This document shows, in pieces, positions 14,733 through 26,031 of a stretch of 64,000 bases of DNA. The DNA lies in NCBI GenBank assembly GCA_014155875.1, contig JACEFZ010012588.1, positions 478,001-542,000 of the forward strand, in the 5' to 3' direction. A program made the position numbers and the translations under genes. How positions within the stretch are numbered: position 1 is the first letter of the stretch; every line of letters starts with the position of its first letter. The notes under the pieces were generated by a model. The model was not told where the DNA came from. It searched no databases and saw only the letters and a list, made by a program, of their open reading frames with translations. Origin of the DNA: Cepaea nemoralis (lineage: Eukaryota; Mollusca; Gastropoda; Stylommatophora; Helicidae).

Positions 14733-15665
14733 TTTATCATCCTTCTTTGAGTAGTACTGTGGCAAAGGCCAGGGTTCCCCTGTAGTGGGATGTGGTGACC
14801 GCCTGACTTTCATCTCGGCAGCTCCATAAGAGTTGAACATGATAGAAAAGTCCTCCCAATCCCAGCTGAGGTTGATGCCTCCGATCTGAGGCTGCTGCTG
14901 CGGCGGCTGTTGGGGATTCACATTCTGATTGGCATTATTAAAGTCATACTTAGTCCACTGATTGTTGTTACTCAGCAAGTTTGGGACATTGTTTGGCAAC
15001 TGCCCATTCTGTCCACTGTTTTCCACAGACGGCACGTTCCCATTTTGAGCATTCACATTTCCAGCTGGGGGATTCACATTGTTTGCTTCTCTGTTCTGCA
15101 CCGGAGGATTGTTAGGAACATTTACTGCAACTTCAGCAGGTTGCTCCTGGCGTTTTATGGGATCACTGCCATTTAGTTTGTCAAGGGGAATATTTTGCTT
15201 GCCATCTAATGGTAGAGGCTGAATCTCCTTGTTCTGGTTCATCGGATTCTTCAGCTCATCAGGATTTCCTTGAAGGACACCTTGAGCTAAAGGATTTTGC
15301 TGAAGAGTCTCATTCAAGTCCTCTTTCACAGCATAAACACCTGCATTCAAAATATTATTGTTGGCGATCTTATTGTCCGCATCATTTCTCCTATTATCCA
15401 TGTTATTGTTGATATCATTTGCCAGAGCAGGCTTATCTCCTGCCTGCAGGATTGGTTGTGGATGAGCCTGAGCCTGGCCTTCATTCAGGTGAACTACCTG
15501 ATTTGGCTTATCTTGAACTTCAAGAACCTGGTTCACCACAGGCAGGAGTTCAGGCTTCTGCTGTGATGGATCCTGCTGCTGCTGCTTCAGCTTCTGCTGC
15601 CTCTCAGCCAGTGCCTCTTGGCTTTTCCTGCGCACCTCAGCCAGCCATTGCTGCTCTCTCTTTTG
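14733..15665 (-). CDS. Exon D of secreted Gln/Asn-rich protein, GH20-like end
   Basis: The exon runs from an acceptor (TTGTCATTTCAG) to a strong donor (GATAAA followed by GTAAGT) and encodes 311 residues in phase 0. It opens with a charged helix (KREQQWLAEVRRKSQEAL) and a Gln-rich run, then a long Asn/Gln/Pro-rich, probably disordered region. It ends with a conserved-looking block: INLSWDWEDFSIMFN, AEMKVRRSPHPTTGEP, WPLPQYYSKKDDK. In GH20 beta-hexosaminidases the N-terminal domain begins with a WPxPQ-type segment, so this may be the lead-in to such an enzyme, which removes terminal GlcNAc or GalNAc from glycans. That is inference; no catalytic domain is in view. The frame stays open past the donor into the LINE-derived minisatellite. 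The exon itself: high confidence; the family: low. Confidence 0.8.
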
Positions 15666-16072
15666 CTGAAATGACAAGAAAAATGAAAAAGTACAACATT
15701 ACATTTGGGCTGTGGCAGGCAGAACTGGCAAGAATTTATTGGTTGCCTGGATTCAGGAAACATTCTCATTACGTTATGTGAACTATCAATTAACCTCTTC
15801 CATCAGATCACACTAAGATACTCTGCTCAGCACATGAAAAAGTCAACTGAACAGAAGATAAATAATAAAACAAAAATGTTTCTGAAGACATAGGAAAATA
15901 AACAACTATTGAAAAGTATATCTTCCTCGTTTCTCTTACGAAAGGAGTGCATCACCTAGTTCTACACGTCAAAGGTCAGCAGTAGTGACTTTGGTTTGTT
16001 TTCTCTAGACGATTCCATTCAAGGTAACTATCTACCGATTGGTAAGTTTTATTTCCTCACTTTTCCAGTGCA

Positions 16073-16520
16073 GTGTCCCTGCAGGTGTTGGGGGAGGTGA
16101 TGGTGGAGGTAGTTTTCGTTGTAGCGGAAGTGGAGGTGGAGGCTGTAGTGGTGGTGGAGGTGGAGGTAGTTTTCATGATGACGGAAGTGGAGGTGAAGGT
16201 TGTAGTGGTGGTGGAGGTGGAGGTAGTTTTGGTGGTGGCAGAAGTGGAGGTGGAGGTTGTAGTGGTGGTGGAGGTGGAGGTTGTAGTGATGGTGGAGGTG
16301 GAGGTAGTTTTTGTGGTGGTGGTGGAAGTGGAGATAACGGAGGTGGAAGTGGAGGTCGAATGGTGTTGGAGGTGGTGATGGCGGGGGTGGAAGTGGAAGT
16401 GAGGTAGTTATGGTGGGGGTGGTGGAGGTGGTGTTGGAGGTGGTGATCGCGCAGGTGACAGTGGAGTTAGTTTTGGTGGTGCTGGTGCATGTGGCAGTGG
16501 TGAAGGTGGTGGTGGAGAGA
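16073..16520. repeat. G-rich GGTGGAGGT-type minisatellite
   Basis: The plus strand consists of degenerate 9- to 12-base units such as GGTGGAGGTGGAAGT with repeated GGTTGTAGT blocks, inside the C-D intron. The open frame that results encodes Gly/Ser/Cys-rich sequence and is a by-product of the repeat. The strand is strongly G-biased. Confidence 0.9.
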
Positions 16521-16534
16521 GAGTGAGAGAGCGT

Positions 16535-16720
16535 GAGAGAGAGAAATCAAATCAAATCAAATAAACTTTATTTTAAAAGGGTCACAAATTGGGCAGGCAG
16601 GCCCATCTTACATTCGGTCCTTCCAATCACTCATCTTTCGTTCACCAAAGCATTATACATTTACACAGGAAGAAAAAAAACATTGTGAAATTGAATGTTG
16701 TAAACATAAACAAGGCAAAT
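16535..16720 (-). mobile_element. LINE 3' tail with (ATTTG)n and AATAAA
   Basis: On the plus strand AAATCAAATCAAATCAAATA is followed by AACTTTATTTTAAAAG. Reversed, this gives AATAAA then a pentanucleotide ATTTG tail, as at the 3' ends of many non-LTR elements. The upstream body (GGCCCATCTTACATTCGGTC) carries no recognisable coding sequence. Confidence 0.5.
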
Positions 16721-16740
16721 TACCATGTTATGAGGCCCAT

Positions 16741-17029
16741 CTTCCACCTACCCACACATCATCCACCCACACACACACACACCCAAGGACACATACATAC
16801 CCCACCAACCAACCCATCCCCCTCCTGCACATCCCCCACCCACACACAATGCCGTCACCTGTTCCCCCAACCCAAACACACTCGCTACCCACACATTTCG
16901 TGCCCACCCACATACACATCCTAACCCCCCCCCCCCACCCACACATCCTCTCCCCACCCACACCTCCAACCATCCATCCCCCAACCACACCTCCAGAGAG
17001 AGAGGGGGAGAGAGAGGAGGGGGGGGGGG

Positions 17030-17125
<96 letters not shown>
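16741..17125. repeat. CCCACA-rich tract and (GA)n
   Basis: 16741-17000 is a degenerate CCCACACA/CCAACC-rich strand with almost no G. It is followed by a short G run and about 90 bases of pure GA (17033-17124). The abrupt switch from pyrimidine/A-rich to purine-rich is notable, but nothing coding is present. Confidence 0.95.
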
Positions 17126-17128
<3 letters not shown>

Positions 17129-17822
17129 TGATTCAGCAATATAGATATGGGCGATTATTACTGATGTAATAGTTATAGTACGTTTTTTTTTCGCCCCAAT
17201 ATAAACATCCATATCTCAGTAACCAACTGAGGGAAAATTATGAGATTTAGTATATAACCTTATCATTATGTCCACCCAACAAAAAAATTTTTGTTCTGGA
17301 GATTTTACAGCAGATTTCAAAGTTTGTTTATATGCGGTATATAATTGCGGGTCTGAGATGAAATTCATAATTTTAAATGTATTACAGCGTTGCCAGACAA
17401 TCAGCACTCAGTGTTGAATATTGTTCGTTTTTTCACGGGATTGACCTTATGCCAACTACCCGCGTTGTTTAAACTAGGACTGTTCATTCAGAGGTGTCTC
17501 AAAATGTGGGTTATTTCATGAAACCTGATTAATATGTTGTTTTTTTTTAAAAAATCTTACCACTTATCGCTAACATTGAAATGTGTGAATATTTTTCAAT
17601 GGGATTGAATGCAAAATTATACACTTTAAAGAATTGCTATGAAGTTGTACACATATTTTTGTCAAGGAGCTGATCGCAGGAAACTGTTTTATACTATTAC
17701 AAATTCTGAAAAAAGAACAATGCATACTTGGGTTTGAGTAAACGGTCATTTCGTCGACAGCTTTGACAAAGATGTCATAAGGCGAGCTATTATAAAAATG
17801 CTTTAAAAAGTCGCTTGATATA
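17126..17822. other. No gene recognised
   Basis: AT-rich intronic sequence between the GA repeat and the second duplicated block. No repeat family or reading frame was identified. Confidence 0.5.
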
Positions 17823-18045
17823 TGACAGGGTCGACTTCATTGCACCGGGTTCTATCCCATATGGCTCAGTCTCTTTCCACAGCACGGAAAGCATCGCACA
17901 AAGCACAAATTCCGCAGCTCTAGCGACGACCCACGAGAAGTCTCCGAAAAATTTAACTCATGAACCGAAGGATGCGGCCCGGAATTGAACCCATGACCTT
18001 TGGAGCCCGAGTCAAAAGGCTTGACCACTTCACCACGGAGACTCC
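17823..18045 (-). mobile_element. SINE-A, complete-looking
   Basis: On the minus strand the head GGAGTCTCCGTGGTGAAGTG is followed by the B box GGTTCAATTCCGGG, then the body with CTGTGGAAAGAGACTGAGCC and the end CAATGAAGTCGACCCTGTC. It forms the left flank of duplicated block 2, opposite in direction to the SINE-A at 19959-20188. Confidence 0.85.
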
Positions 18046-18098
18046 TAAAATTATAAACATTTTGGATTTTATATCCAGGATTATCCAGCATTATAAAA

Positions 18099-19102
18099 AT
18101 GCTGGATGACAAAGAAACAGTGACTGTAAGAAAACTTAGGGTTTGGTTCAGAAAGAACAATAACATAGGGCTATCCAAAACAACTTTGTGGAAAATTATA
18201 AGGACATTATCTTCACTATTTGAAAGTACAAGGGCGGCAGAAATAATCTTTGCGAGCAACCGCATTTAGGAACCATGAGAAACAGATACCTACGTGAAAT
18301 AAAGGAAATGTGCAAAGAAAATTATGGCATAGTGTGTTTGGATGAAATGATGATCAATGCGCACAACACAAGTGATAAGGAATGGCAATCAGTGGATGGA
18401 CAGATAAAGCGACATGTGCCCAGTAGTATAGGACAACCTTTGGTCATGGCCCATGCTTTTAATACGCATAATGGCTTACAACAGAATGCTGGGCTCGTGT
18501 TCGTATCAAAGCATACAGACAATAGGGATTATCATAATAAGATGAATGGTAATGTATTTAGAGATTGGCTCGAGAATACTGTGCTTCCATCCCTAGATAG
18601 ACCGTCGTGACCAATTATGGACAATGCATGATATAAATGTTGTTGCCCAAGAAGACAAAATGCGTACAGCATCGAGCACAAAGGGAGCAATAAAGATATG
18701 ACTCCGAATGGAAAATATACCATTTCCAGAAACGTATTTCTAGCTAGAATTGTTGTCCCTTGTAAAACAGACGCCAAAAAAGCAAGAAATATCAAATTGA
18801 CAAGTTGATAGAAGAGCATCGTCATGGGTGCTTGAGACTTACGCCGTATCATTCTCATTTTAACCCTATAGAACTTGTGTGGGCTAAAATTAAAGGACAG
18901 GTGGCAGCTGTCAATACTATATTCAAATTGTCAGACGTCTGGATACTAATCCAGTCCGTGCTATTAAATATTGATAAAAGTTACTGGAAAAATTTGAGGA
19001 CCATGTGTTGAAAGAGGAAGAGGATTATTGGAGAAAGGATGGATTGCATTTTATGCAACCGAGAGCAGTCATCAACCTACTGGAATCGTCCGACACAGAT
19101 TA
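18099..19102 (+). pseudogene. Tc1/mariner-superfamily transposase, broken copy 2
   Basis: Better preserved than copy 1. The HTH piece starts at ATG 18099 (MLDDKETVTVRKLRVWFRKN) and ends at a stop near 18268. The catalytic piece 18275-18610 retains CLDEMMINAHN with the first catalytic Asp, and NVFRDWLENTVLPSLD. MDNA near 18616 holds the second Asp, just after a stop. The piece at 18805-19010 has FNPIELVWAKIKGQ with the catalytic Glu. After it the frame shifts again to EDHVLKEEEDYWRKDG. So all three DDE residues survive but the reading frame is broken at least three times. Confidence 0.88.
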
Positions 19103-19958
19103 AGGTCTGAGCAGATCGCAGACCTTAATCCACGTGCACACCAACTGGAATATTTTGCTACAAATATTCAGAAGAATTGCAGGCCGTAAACATTACAGCA
19201 TCAGCATAATGTCAATGGCAACAGTTTGTATTCCACAGTGATGAATTTTCATTCCCGCAAGCCCTCAGCGGTGACAAACAACTATATTGAAAAAAAAAAG
19301 AAAAAAAAACAAACACACACACACACACACACACTAAACGCAATGAATACCAACAGAAGAGTAATATTGCAGTGGAAACTGACATATTGTGGCATAACAA
19401 GAAACGTGAGAGCAAACACGTTGTCAAATTAGGGGACAACACACGTGCATACGAATCAATCTATAAACTTCAATGAAAAGAGGACCAACATCTTGGTCGT
19501 TAAGAAGAAAGCCCACTACAGAGACACTGACAACTATTTTCATAGTGCAAAACAGGTAATCATGTTCCGTCTCTAAACGGTAAACAGCAGAGTAGACAAT
19601 CTTTCACGAAGACTCAAAGCGGGTCTGTCACCCATGTGTATGTGTGAACAAACTACACAGACAGCTGGACAGATCCTTAAAAATGGAAACATGATGACTA
19701 AATTGCGGTGTCATTTCTGGTCACTCCATACGCACATTAACGCACAGCTATTTGGAAGCTTTCACGAACTCAAAATAAAAAGCTGACACGAATACTTGTG
19801 TACACATTATTAACCAGCAGCTGAAGAAACAAGAAGGAAATGAAAAATAAGGTAAGAAATATATTCCTTCTACTTTCCTGTTAATTTACAAATTATTTAC
19901 CCCATGACTCTGTAAATTCTCTGTCTTTACTAATATTACATATTGCACCCCTCTCGGG

Positions 19959-20188
19959 ATTCTCCGTGGTGAAGTGGTCAAGCCGTCTGACTCGGGCTCC
20001 GAATGTTGTATGTTCGATTCCGGGCTGCGTCCTTCATTTCACGAGTGCATTTTTTCGGAGACTCCCAAGGGTCATTGCTGGAGGTACAGAGTTTGCACTT
20101 TGTGCGACGCTTTCCGCACTGTGGAAAGAAACTGAGCCATATGGGATAAAAACCCGGTGCAATGCAGCCGACCCTGTTGATTTTAAGC
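19959..20188 (+). mobile_element. SINE-A, right flank of duplicated block 2
   Basis: Same structure as 2011-2240: A box in CCGTGGTGAAGTGGTCAAGC, B box ATGTTCGATTCCGGG, and the body to GCAGCCGACCCTGTTGATTT. It faces away from the minus-strand SINE-A at 17823-18045, so the transposase pseudogene lies between inverted SINE copies. Confidence 0.85.
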
Positions 20189-20393
20189 TACTTCTTTCAT
20201 TGCACCCACTCCCATACGAATCCGGATACACCTTGTGTGTCATCATGTATTGGCGGGGCTTTCATTACTGTAAACATAAATTTGTTAGCGAGAAATCACT
20301 AGTTTTTCAGCAAAACATCAAAGAAATGTCGCCGCATTCAATGATTTAAGTTGTTTTTGGACCTATCAAAGACATATTCCTTGGGTGGGGGTA

Positions 20394-20791
20394 GGGGGGC
20401 TGAGTGGTCTCGAGGTATGGTGTCCGCCTCAAGTGCTGGAGGTCCCGGGTTCAGGCCCCGGTGAGGACCGGGATGTATTTAAAAAATCCACCTGGACTTC
20501 CAGTAATAAAATTTCCCCTGGTCTCTGGGTAGTGAGATCGGACGCCCGTGTGTGGTTGCGCACGCAAAAAATCCCTTGGCAGTTGGAAATCGAAAAAGAG
20601 TAGCCTAACGGCGCTGCCCGGGCAAAATTTCAAGTTAAAAATCTACCCAAGTATTTCAGGATCCTCGCCGATGCAACGGAGTTCGTGCACTGAGCTGAGT
20701 TTCTCCAGACTCAAATTTGAGTTAGGAGGAAAATGGAGCACTTATGGGTTAAACCATGTGCCGTGATGTTGATCCAACGACTAAAACTAAA
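20394..20791 (+). mobile_element. SINE-C, insertion with empty site in copy 1
   Basis: The head GGCTGAGTGGTCTCGAGGTA plus CCCGGGTTCAGGCCCC is tRNA-like. The body includes CCTAACGGCGCTGCCCGGGC, and the end is GATCCAACGACTAAAACTAA. The paralogous site in the block at 1-2547 reads GGGTGGGGGTAAATATAAGA without it, so both insertion limits are known. Minus-strand relatives lie at 48823-49200 and 62697-63105. No clear target duplication was seen. Confidence 0.88.
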
Positions 20792-20887
20792 AATATAAGA
20801 CGGCTGGAAAAATTTCATAACGATGCAAGTTTTCAAAATAATTGATCATGAATGAAGGCATTCTTTTCGGGACATACTATAGTACAT

Positions 20888-21409
20888 TACACTGACAATG
20901 GGATGAGCACAATCTGACTATATTTCAATGCCAGCTCTCATCATTAACCACGGGAGGGCAAGACTGACCACCATTCCTCCAGCACTCAGGGCCTACAAAA
21001 TGTGATGATCCTATCACTTCATATACCCACACCAGGTCCCTGCTAGAAGGCCTTAAATAGATGTAGGGCAAATGTTTATCTTCCCAGGATGATAACCCAG
21101 CCAACAAATGCCTGAGGAGGTCAGATGTGTTGGCCAAGAGGTGCATATACCACAGCTCTGCTGTAAACAGGCTCAACACAATTACGTCTAAAACAACATC
21201 CCGGATGAAAGCAGAAGAAGAAACGTTATCTTCCAGCTATCCATGGTCATAAATAAACAGACATGTATTGTTTGGCACTCACAGAAGTAGAGAATAGAAG
21301 CAGGGATCATAGGATGCATCAGACAACATAAAAATTGAAAGTGACCTCAAGGGCTTCCCCAATTGATAGTCCTCTGATCTCTGCCTCTTTCCTCTACTTC
21401 TATGAGCGC
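20888..21409. other. Dispersed-repeat fragments flanking LTR element
   Basis: No gene recognised in 20888-21240. From 21270 a reverse copy of TTTGGCACTCACAGAAGTAG, and to 21409 a forward copy ending CTCTACTTCTATGAGCGC, belong to a repeat also seen at 26460, 27440, 48110 and 54900. The LTR retrotransposon interrupts the forward copy. Confidence 0.55.
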
Positions 21410-21870
21410 TGCCATATACCTGGATCAGGATATGGATTATAGGACACACTTTGCACGGCATTAGTTCAAAAGAATGATAAGTGTGCAGGACGTTTTGGTG
21501 CAAGTGTGAAAGCGTCACAGAAAACGTCACTGAGAGATCAGTGAGACTTGGGACTGCCGTCCTGTTCGGACGCAGCATGTCTTTTGGAGCATGGCTAACA
21601 GTATGTTATGCCGCTCTTTGTGTTTAGTAGTGTGTGTATTCTCAAGTGATTCTTTGTGGAGCGATTGAATTTGTCGACATGTGACAGGAGTCGGCAGATT
21701 AAAGTTTGCAAGATATAAAACCATATCGTCTTGTAAAGGTTTGTTACAGTGGCCGTTTCTTGGTTGTCGTTTTCTATTTCAAGTATAAGGAGAGATGTAT
21801 AATGTTTGAATGGATGGGAATGTATTAGTCCTCATGCCCTTAGATGAGTCGTCGATAACACTTCGTGACA
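21410..21870 (+). repeat. 5' LTR
   Basis: 461 bp, starting TGCCATATACCTGGATCAGG and ending CACTTCGTGACA. Versus the 3' LTR there is one extra A (GGGACTGCC against GGGCTGCC), GTGACAGG against GTGAAAGG, and GATAACAC against GATATCAC. It carries a TATA-like motif at 21714. Confidence 0.93.
21714..21720 (+). promoter_or_regulatory. TATA-box candidate in 5' LTR
   Basis: TATAAAA within AGATATAAAACC, about 155 bases before the LTR end. The position is compatible with an LTR promoter, and the 3' LTR has the same sequence. Activity is not shown. Confidence 0.45.
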
Positions 21871-21872
21871 AA

Positions 21873-21890
21873 TGGGGACTTCAGTTCCGG
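21873..21890 (+). other. Primer-binding site candidate
   Basis: TGGGGACTTCAGTTCCGG starts two bases after the LTR. It begins with TGG as expected for pairing to a tRNA 3' CCA end. I cannot name the tRNA from memory. Confidence 0.4.
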
Positions 21891-23635
21891 GTATATAGTG
21901 AATCCGTTGGACTAACTTTTAAGGCACCGCAAAAGAAATACGCCACTTGCCTCAATGTTACATTACCGATTGCACGCTATGCATCTCATTTCGTATGCAT
22001 ACCATCCACTACCACGGCTGAACAGGAAACCGGAAGCCGCAGTGTAGCTCAGACGTCTGACAATGTCAAATTAAATGGTCACAGCTACAAATGATCTTTT
22101 CTTCATTTTAATTTGAGTAATATCCAGTGGCAGATCTGCAGTAAGTACATTTAATGCACAATATAATGCTCTACGAAATGTCTATTTTTCATAGACATAT
22201 CACAAGTACTTATACTTATGATTTCATCAGAACTGACTTCGACATGTATTGAGATCGAACATAGTCCACAGTGAGTCTCCATTTGCAAATCATACTAGAC
22301 GCGTGAACATTACTTTATTATACAGTCAACACCACACGATGGCATTATTTACCTATACTTTGTCATCTGGACATTAACAGTACGAAGAACAGTCACTACT
22401 TAGCATGCTGGTTATATCAATACTGATTTTGGTGATGTAGTCTCGAACCAAATAGCCAATTCTGAGCAGTACACGAAACATCCGGAAAGTATCTTATGAT
22501 TTTGATTCAAGAAACTGTTCAACTAATATTTAATCGCAGTTTGTTTGATGGATCAAGTAAGGAAAATTAACAAATGTCATATTCAGTAACGGAGGAAATG
22601 ATGTACAAACATTCATACGATAATGAAAACTCAACTGACAAAAATTTGCTTGAATAAACAACAAATTGACAGTATTATTTACGCAAGTTCTCAAAATGCA
22701 ATTATATTGATCTACATAAATATTTCAGGTTTCCAACGACACGAATATAATAACGTTATCTACTATGTCGTCAGAAATTATTGTTGGTTCTGAAGATACA
22801 ATATTTTGATTACAGTTATCAAAGATTTGAAAAATTGAACTCAGATCACGATACCTTTTGTATTTGATCATATGCAGATACTATTCGTTTGCACAGATAC
22901 AGGAAGATTTGATTAACAAAAATTCAATCGACATATAAACTGTGGTAGTCATAGTTGTGTTAAGAGGAAGGAGAGCGTACATGGACTATGCTGTTACTCA
23001 TTTCAAATTGAGTTTAAATGTTGTTCGACAGTATGCGAAAGTCTCGACTGTGATCAGCCGTATTACTAGTTCATCATTTGTATCCGTATTGATTGTCCTC
23101 ATTTACTTCGGATGCTGACCTGGTCTTAACAGGCACTCTGAAAGAGGCAACTACCGATCACCTGATCGTAACTTGTAAAAAGATGCATGCTAATAACATG
23201 GCATTGAACTGTTTGTTCACAAGACAGATTCCGTATGCTCCAGTTCACATTTTTACCTCAAATACTTGACCCTGTATACGTCAAGAAAGAAGATAAACAG
23301 TCAGTTAACAGAGGAATTATATACGCGGTTTTACAAGAACGTTCGCAAGAAATTTCTTGAATTACAACGACACAAGACTATAAATTTACAGTTAAACAGT
23401 CGAAATTCACTGAACTTTGAAAATTGCATTAATTATTGAATTCCTGGAAACGATAGTTTGGATGAAGTCAAATTGATACGTGAATATTGAGAAGTAAACA
23501 CTTGGAAGAAAGCAAGTGAATCTTATTTTAAAATTATGAACCAAAATTCTCAGAACATTCATATATATTAATTATTCTTAAATTGAGAAATTTTATGAAA
23601 CAATTAGAATGCCATGAAATTCGATTATTCGGAAC
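21891..23635 (+). other. LTR element interior, left part, no gene recognised
   Basis: AT-rich sequence with many stops in all frames. One short open frame from about 21810 crosses out of the LTR to 22094 but has no recognisable domain. No retroviral-type motif (CCHC, DTG, YxDD, HHCC) was found on reading. Confidence 0.5.
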
Positions 23636-24060
23636 ATGAAAAATTTTGAGAACAGAATTTATCGAAAAGTCATGACCAGGATACGCAATCACACGTTATC
23701 AAGTTACAAATCTGGTTCAATACATTGTCAAAAGACGATACATATTTCTTTGGCTACATTATCAAATCTGAGAGATATCAATGCATATTTCAACTTTAAG
23801 GATATTTTCTCACATCGTACTACTTTTGGGAAATTGCTCAAAGACATTGAATCACCAAACCTGCAAATCAATATTTGAGATCAGAAGAAGTTACAATCAA
23901 CATATTCAACGTAGACCAGAATTTTCAAGTAAGACCAATCGATCGCTTTGGATACATCGTTCGAAACTTCGTTATATCAATGTCCGATTATTCAATCATG
24001 AAATTTACTTCAATCGTTCTATACAGTGGAATATTCGTTTTAGAGAAAAATCAACCTTGA
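23636..24060 (+). pseudogene. LTR element interior, repeat unit 1 of unknown coding module
   Basis: A frame with ISLATLSNLRDINAYFNF and LLKDIESPNLQINI, then after a frameshift EEVTINIFNVDQNF, resembles the module at 24210-24589 both in protein and in DNA (TTCTTTGGCTACATT, GACATTGAATCACCAAACC). A stop and frameshift show decay. No known family comes to mind. Confidence 0.45.
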
Positions 24061-24209
24061 GAAACAGAACTTATGGAAACGTACACTAAACGTCATTAAG
24101 AAAAAAATTACATCTTAAAAAAAAAATATACTTCACTTGAAACATTGTGAATTGAAATCATAATACAACCAACACTGACTAGTCTACATGCAGTCGAGAT
24201 TAAGCTAAA

Positions 24210-24589
24210 ATCGTGAAGAGATTTTACTGGTTGCTCAAGGCCGAGATACTCAGTCATTCATTATCAAATCACGAACTTCTTTGGCTACATTTGCAAATCC
24301 GAGGAATGTCCATGCATATTTTAACGTTTTGCCCAAAAACATTGAATCGCCAAACCCGCGGATGATTACTCATCCACGTCCATTAGGTCAACCGTGCTCC
24401 TTTATATCGAGTCTAGAAGAAATTCCGATCGTGTTCAGGATAGGCGATAACTTTTCGAGCAGGGCCAATCAGTCGCCCGAATCGATGATACAGTCATTAC
24501 ATCAGTTGTCGGTACAGGAATATCGAATACTAGAGGACAAACTTCTGTGTCAACGATGGATAACAATTCATTTAACAATGACAAATTAG
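24210..24589 (+). CDS. LTR element interior, open frame of unknown function
   Basis: The frame can be read from about 24210 (VAQGRDTQSFIIKSR) through SLATFANPRNVHAYF, IESPNPRMITHPRPLGQ and EEIPIVFRIGDNFSSRANQ to a stop at 24589. A methionine lies at 24281. It matches the decayed unit at 23636-24060, which argues that the pair was once coding. It could be what remains of a gag-like or accessory protein; there is no motif to decide. Confidence 0.35.
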
Positions 24590-25552
24590 AAATACACCTG
24601 AAAGTTACAGGATAATTTAATTTAATTTACATCATCATAAATAAAAGAATTTCATGTTGTTCTCACGTGAATCCAGCACGTGATTAAGAGTGTTCCTTAG
24701 TTTAAGGATAGTAAATTAGGTGAATGATGTTAATTTGTTTTCTTTGTGGGTTATAGTCATTTAACCTGTTTTAATTATGCTAAACTTTAGTATACATATT
24801 TATTTATACTATTTATGTGGTCTTGTAATTTAGTTTTGATTTTGCGATTACTGCTTGTCATACGCAAATGTTTACCATTGGTTTTATCAAGGGTAATGGC
24901 AACAATAGATAATAAAGGTACAGAGAGAACCACACAGAATGTGAGGGTACGGTGCGGTGTGCTGGGATAGAAGTAACTCCCCTATGCAGATATAACAGTA
25001 CACTAGAATTGTACCAAGATATGCGTTACATCTCTAGACGAATATGGAGGTGTACTGTAGACTAACCAACGTCAGTAGACTAAGAGGTTTGGGGAAACTC
25101 TCTTTAGGCTGATACGCGAAGGCAGTCTATATGATACCGAGATATGACCGTTAGAGAGTTGAGGATGATTTTATGGATACCGAGTCATATAATTATATAA
25201 AGTCAGCACAACCAATAGACAGATGAAAGCATTATGACTTAGCTTCTCTACATACATGTGTGAGCATTTGGCAATGGAACCATATTACAACAGTTCATTG
25301 AAGGAAAAGAGTTATCCTGCTGATACGATTTGTCTATTGATCAGTGTTTACACAGAGAGAACTATTGTGTTGTTATGAATTATATTGCTATTTGACTATG
25401 GTATTATTAGATTGTTAATAATAATTATTATGTGAATAGGTTATTAGGCAGTTAATGAGTTTAAATTAAGTGGGACAGACAGATGACACCACTTCTCGTT
25501 CCTTTCAGGGTAGAACAAGCAGAATAAACTAGCAAAATGTTTGCAACATTTT
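24590..25552 (+). other. LTR element interior, right part, no gene recognised
   Basis: AT-rich, with stops in all frames. A pair-like motif CACGTGAATCCAGCACGTGA at 24665 is a local palindromic arrangement. No pol-type domains. Confidence 0.5.
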
Positions 25553-25571
25553 GAAGGGTAGAGGGGGTGAG
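25553..25571 (+). other. Polypurine tract candidate
   Basis: GAAGGGTAGAGGGGGTGAG lies immediately before the 3' LTR. Such purine-rich tracts prime plus-strand DNA synthesis in LTR elements, and its position sets the element on the plus strand. Confidence 0.65.
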
Positions 25572-26031
25572 TGCCATATACCTGGATCAGGATATGGATT
25601 ATAGGACACACTTTGCACGGCATTAGTTCAAAAGAATGATAAGTGTGCAGGACGTTTTGGTGCAAGTGTGAAAGCGTCACAGAAAACGTCACTGAGAGAT
25701 CAGTGAGACTTGGGCTGCCGTCCTGTTCGGACGCAGCATGTCTTTTGGAGCATGGCTAACAGTATGTTATGCCGCTCTTTGTGTTTAGTAGTGTGTGTAT
25801 TCTCAAGTGATTCTTTGTGGAGCGATTGAATTTGTCGACATGTGAAAGGAGTCGGCAGATTAAAGTTTGCAAGATATAAAACCATATCGTCTTGTAAAGG
25901 TTTGTTACAGTGGCCGTTTCTTGGTTGTCGTTTTCTATTTCAAGTATAAGGAGAGATGTATAATGTTTGAATGGATGGGAATGTATTAGTCCTCATGCCC
26001 TTAGATGAGTCGTCGATATCACTTCGTGACA
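25572..26031 (+). repeat. 3' LTR
   Basis: 460 bp, near-identical to 21410-21870, followed by the second AGCGC target copy. After it the interrupted host repeat resumes as CAGACAATATC. Confidence 0.93.

Larger units (their letters stand above)
17960..20887. repeat. Segmental duplication, copy 2
   Basis: Second copy of the block at 1-2547, same orientation about 18 kb away, with a 398-bp SINE-C inserted at 20394-20791. Aligning the copies shows mostly single-base changes and small indels in simple repeats. Confidence 0.9.
21410..26031 (+). mobile_element. Young LTR retrotransposon without recognisable gag-pol
   Basis: Two direct repeats of 461 and 460 bp begin TGCCATATACC and end CTTCGTGACA, matching the TG...CA rule. 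They enclose 3701 bp and are flanked by the same 5 bases, AGCGC (21405-21409 and 26032-26036), a target-site duplication. A purine-rich tract precedes the right repeat, and a TGG-starting primer-site candidate follows the left one two bases in. The repeats differ at only about three positions, so insertion was recent. No protease, RT, RNase H or integrase motif was found inside, as in non-autonomous LARD-like elements. The insertion lies in the C-D intron. Confidence 0.9.

Noticed and set aside
14733..15665. Exon D as a stand-alone gene of 676 codons
   Set aside because: The strong donor GTAAGT at 14732, acceptor at 15666 and phase-0 match to exon C favour an internal exon; the long frame is read-through into the minisatellite.
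16039..16407. Gly/Ser/Cys-rich plus-strand frame that looks like a silk or adhesive protein
   Set aside because: Arises from a GGTGGAGGT minisatellite inside an intron; no signal peptide or splice context, and the frame next to it is equally open.
21810..22094. 94-codon frame across the 5' LTR boundary
   Set aside because: Starts inside the LTR and has no domain or conservation evidence; kept only as part of the element interior.
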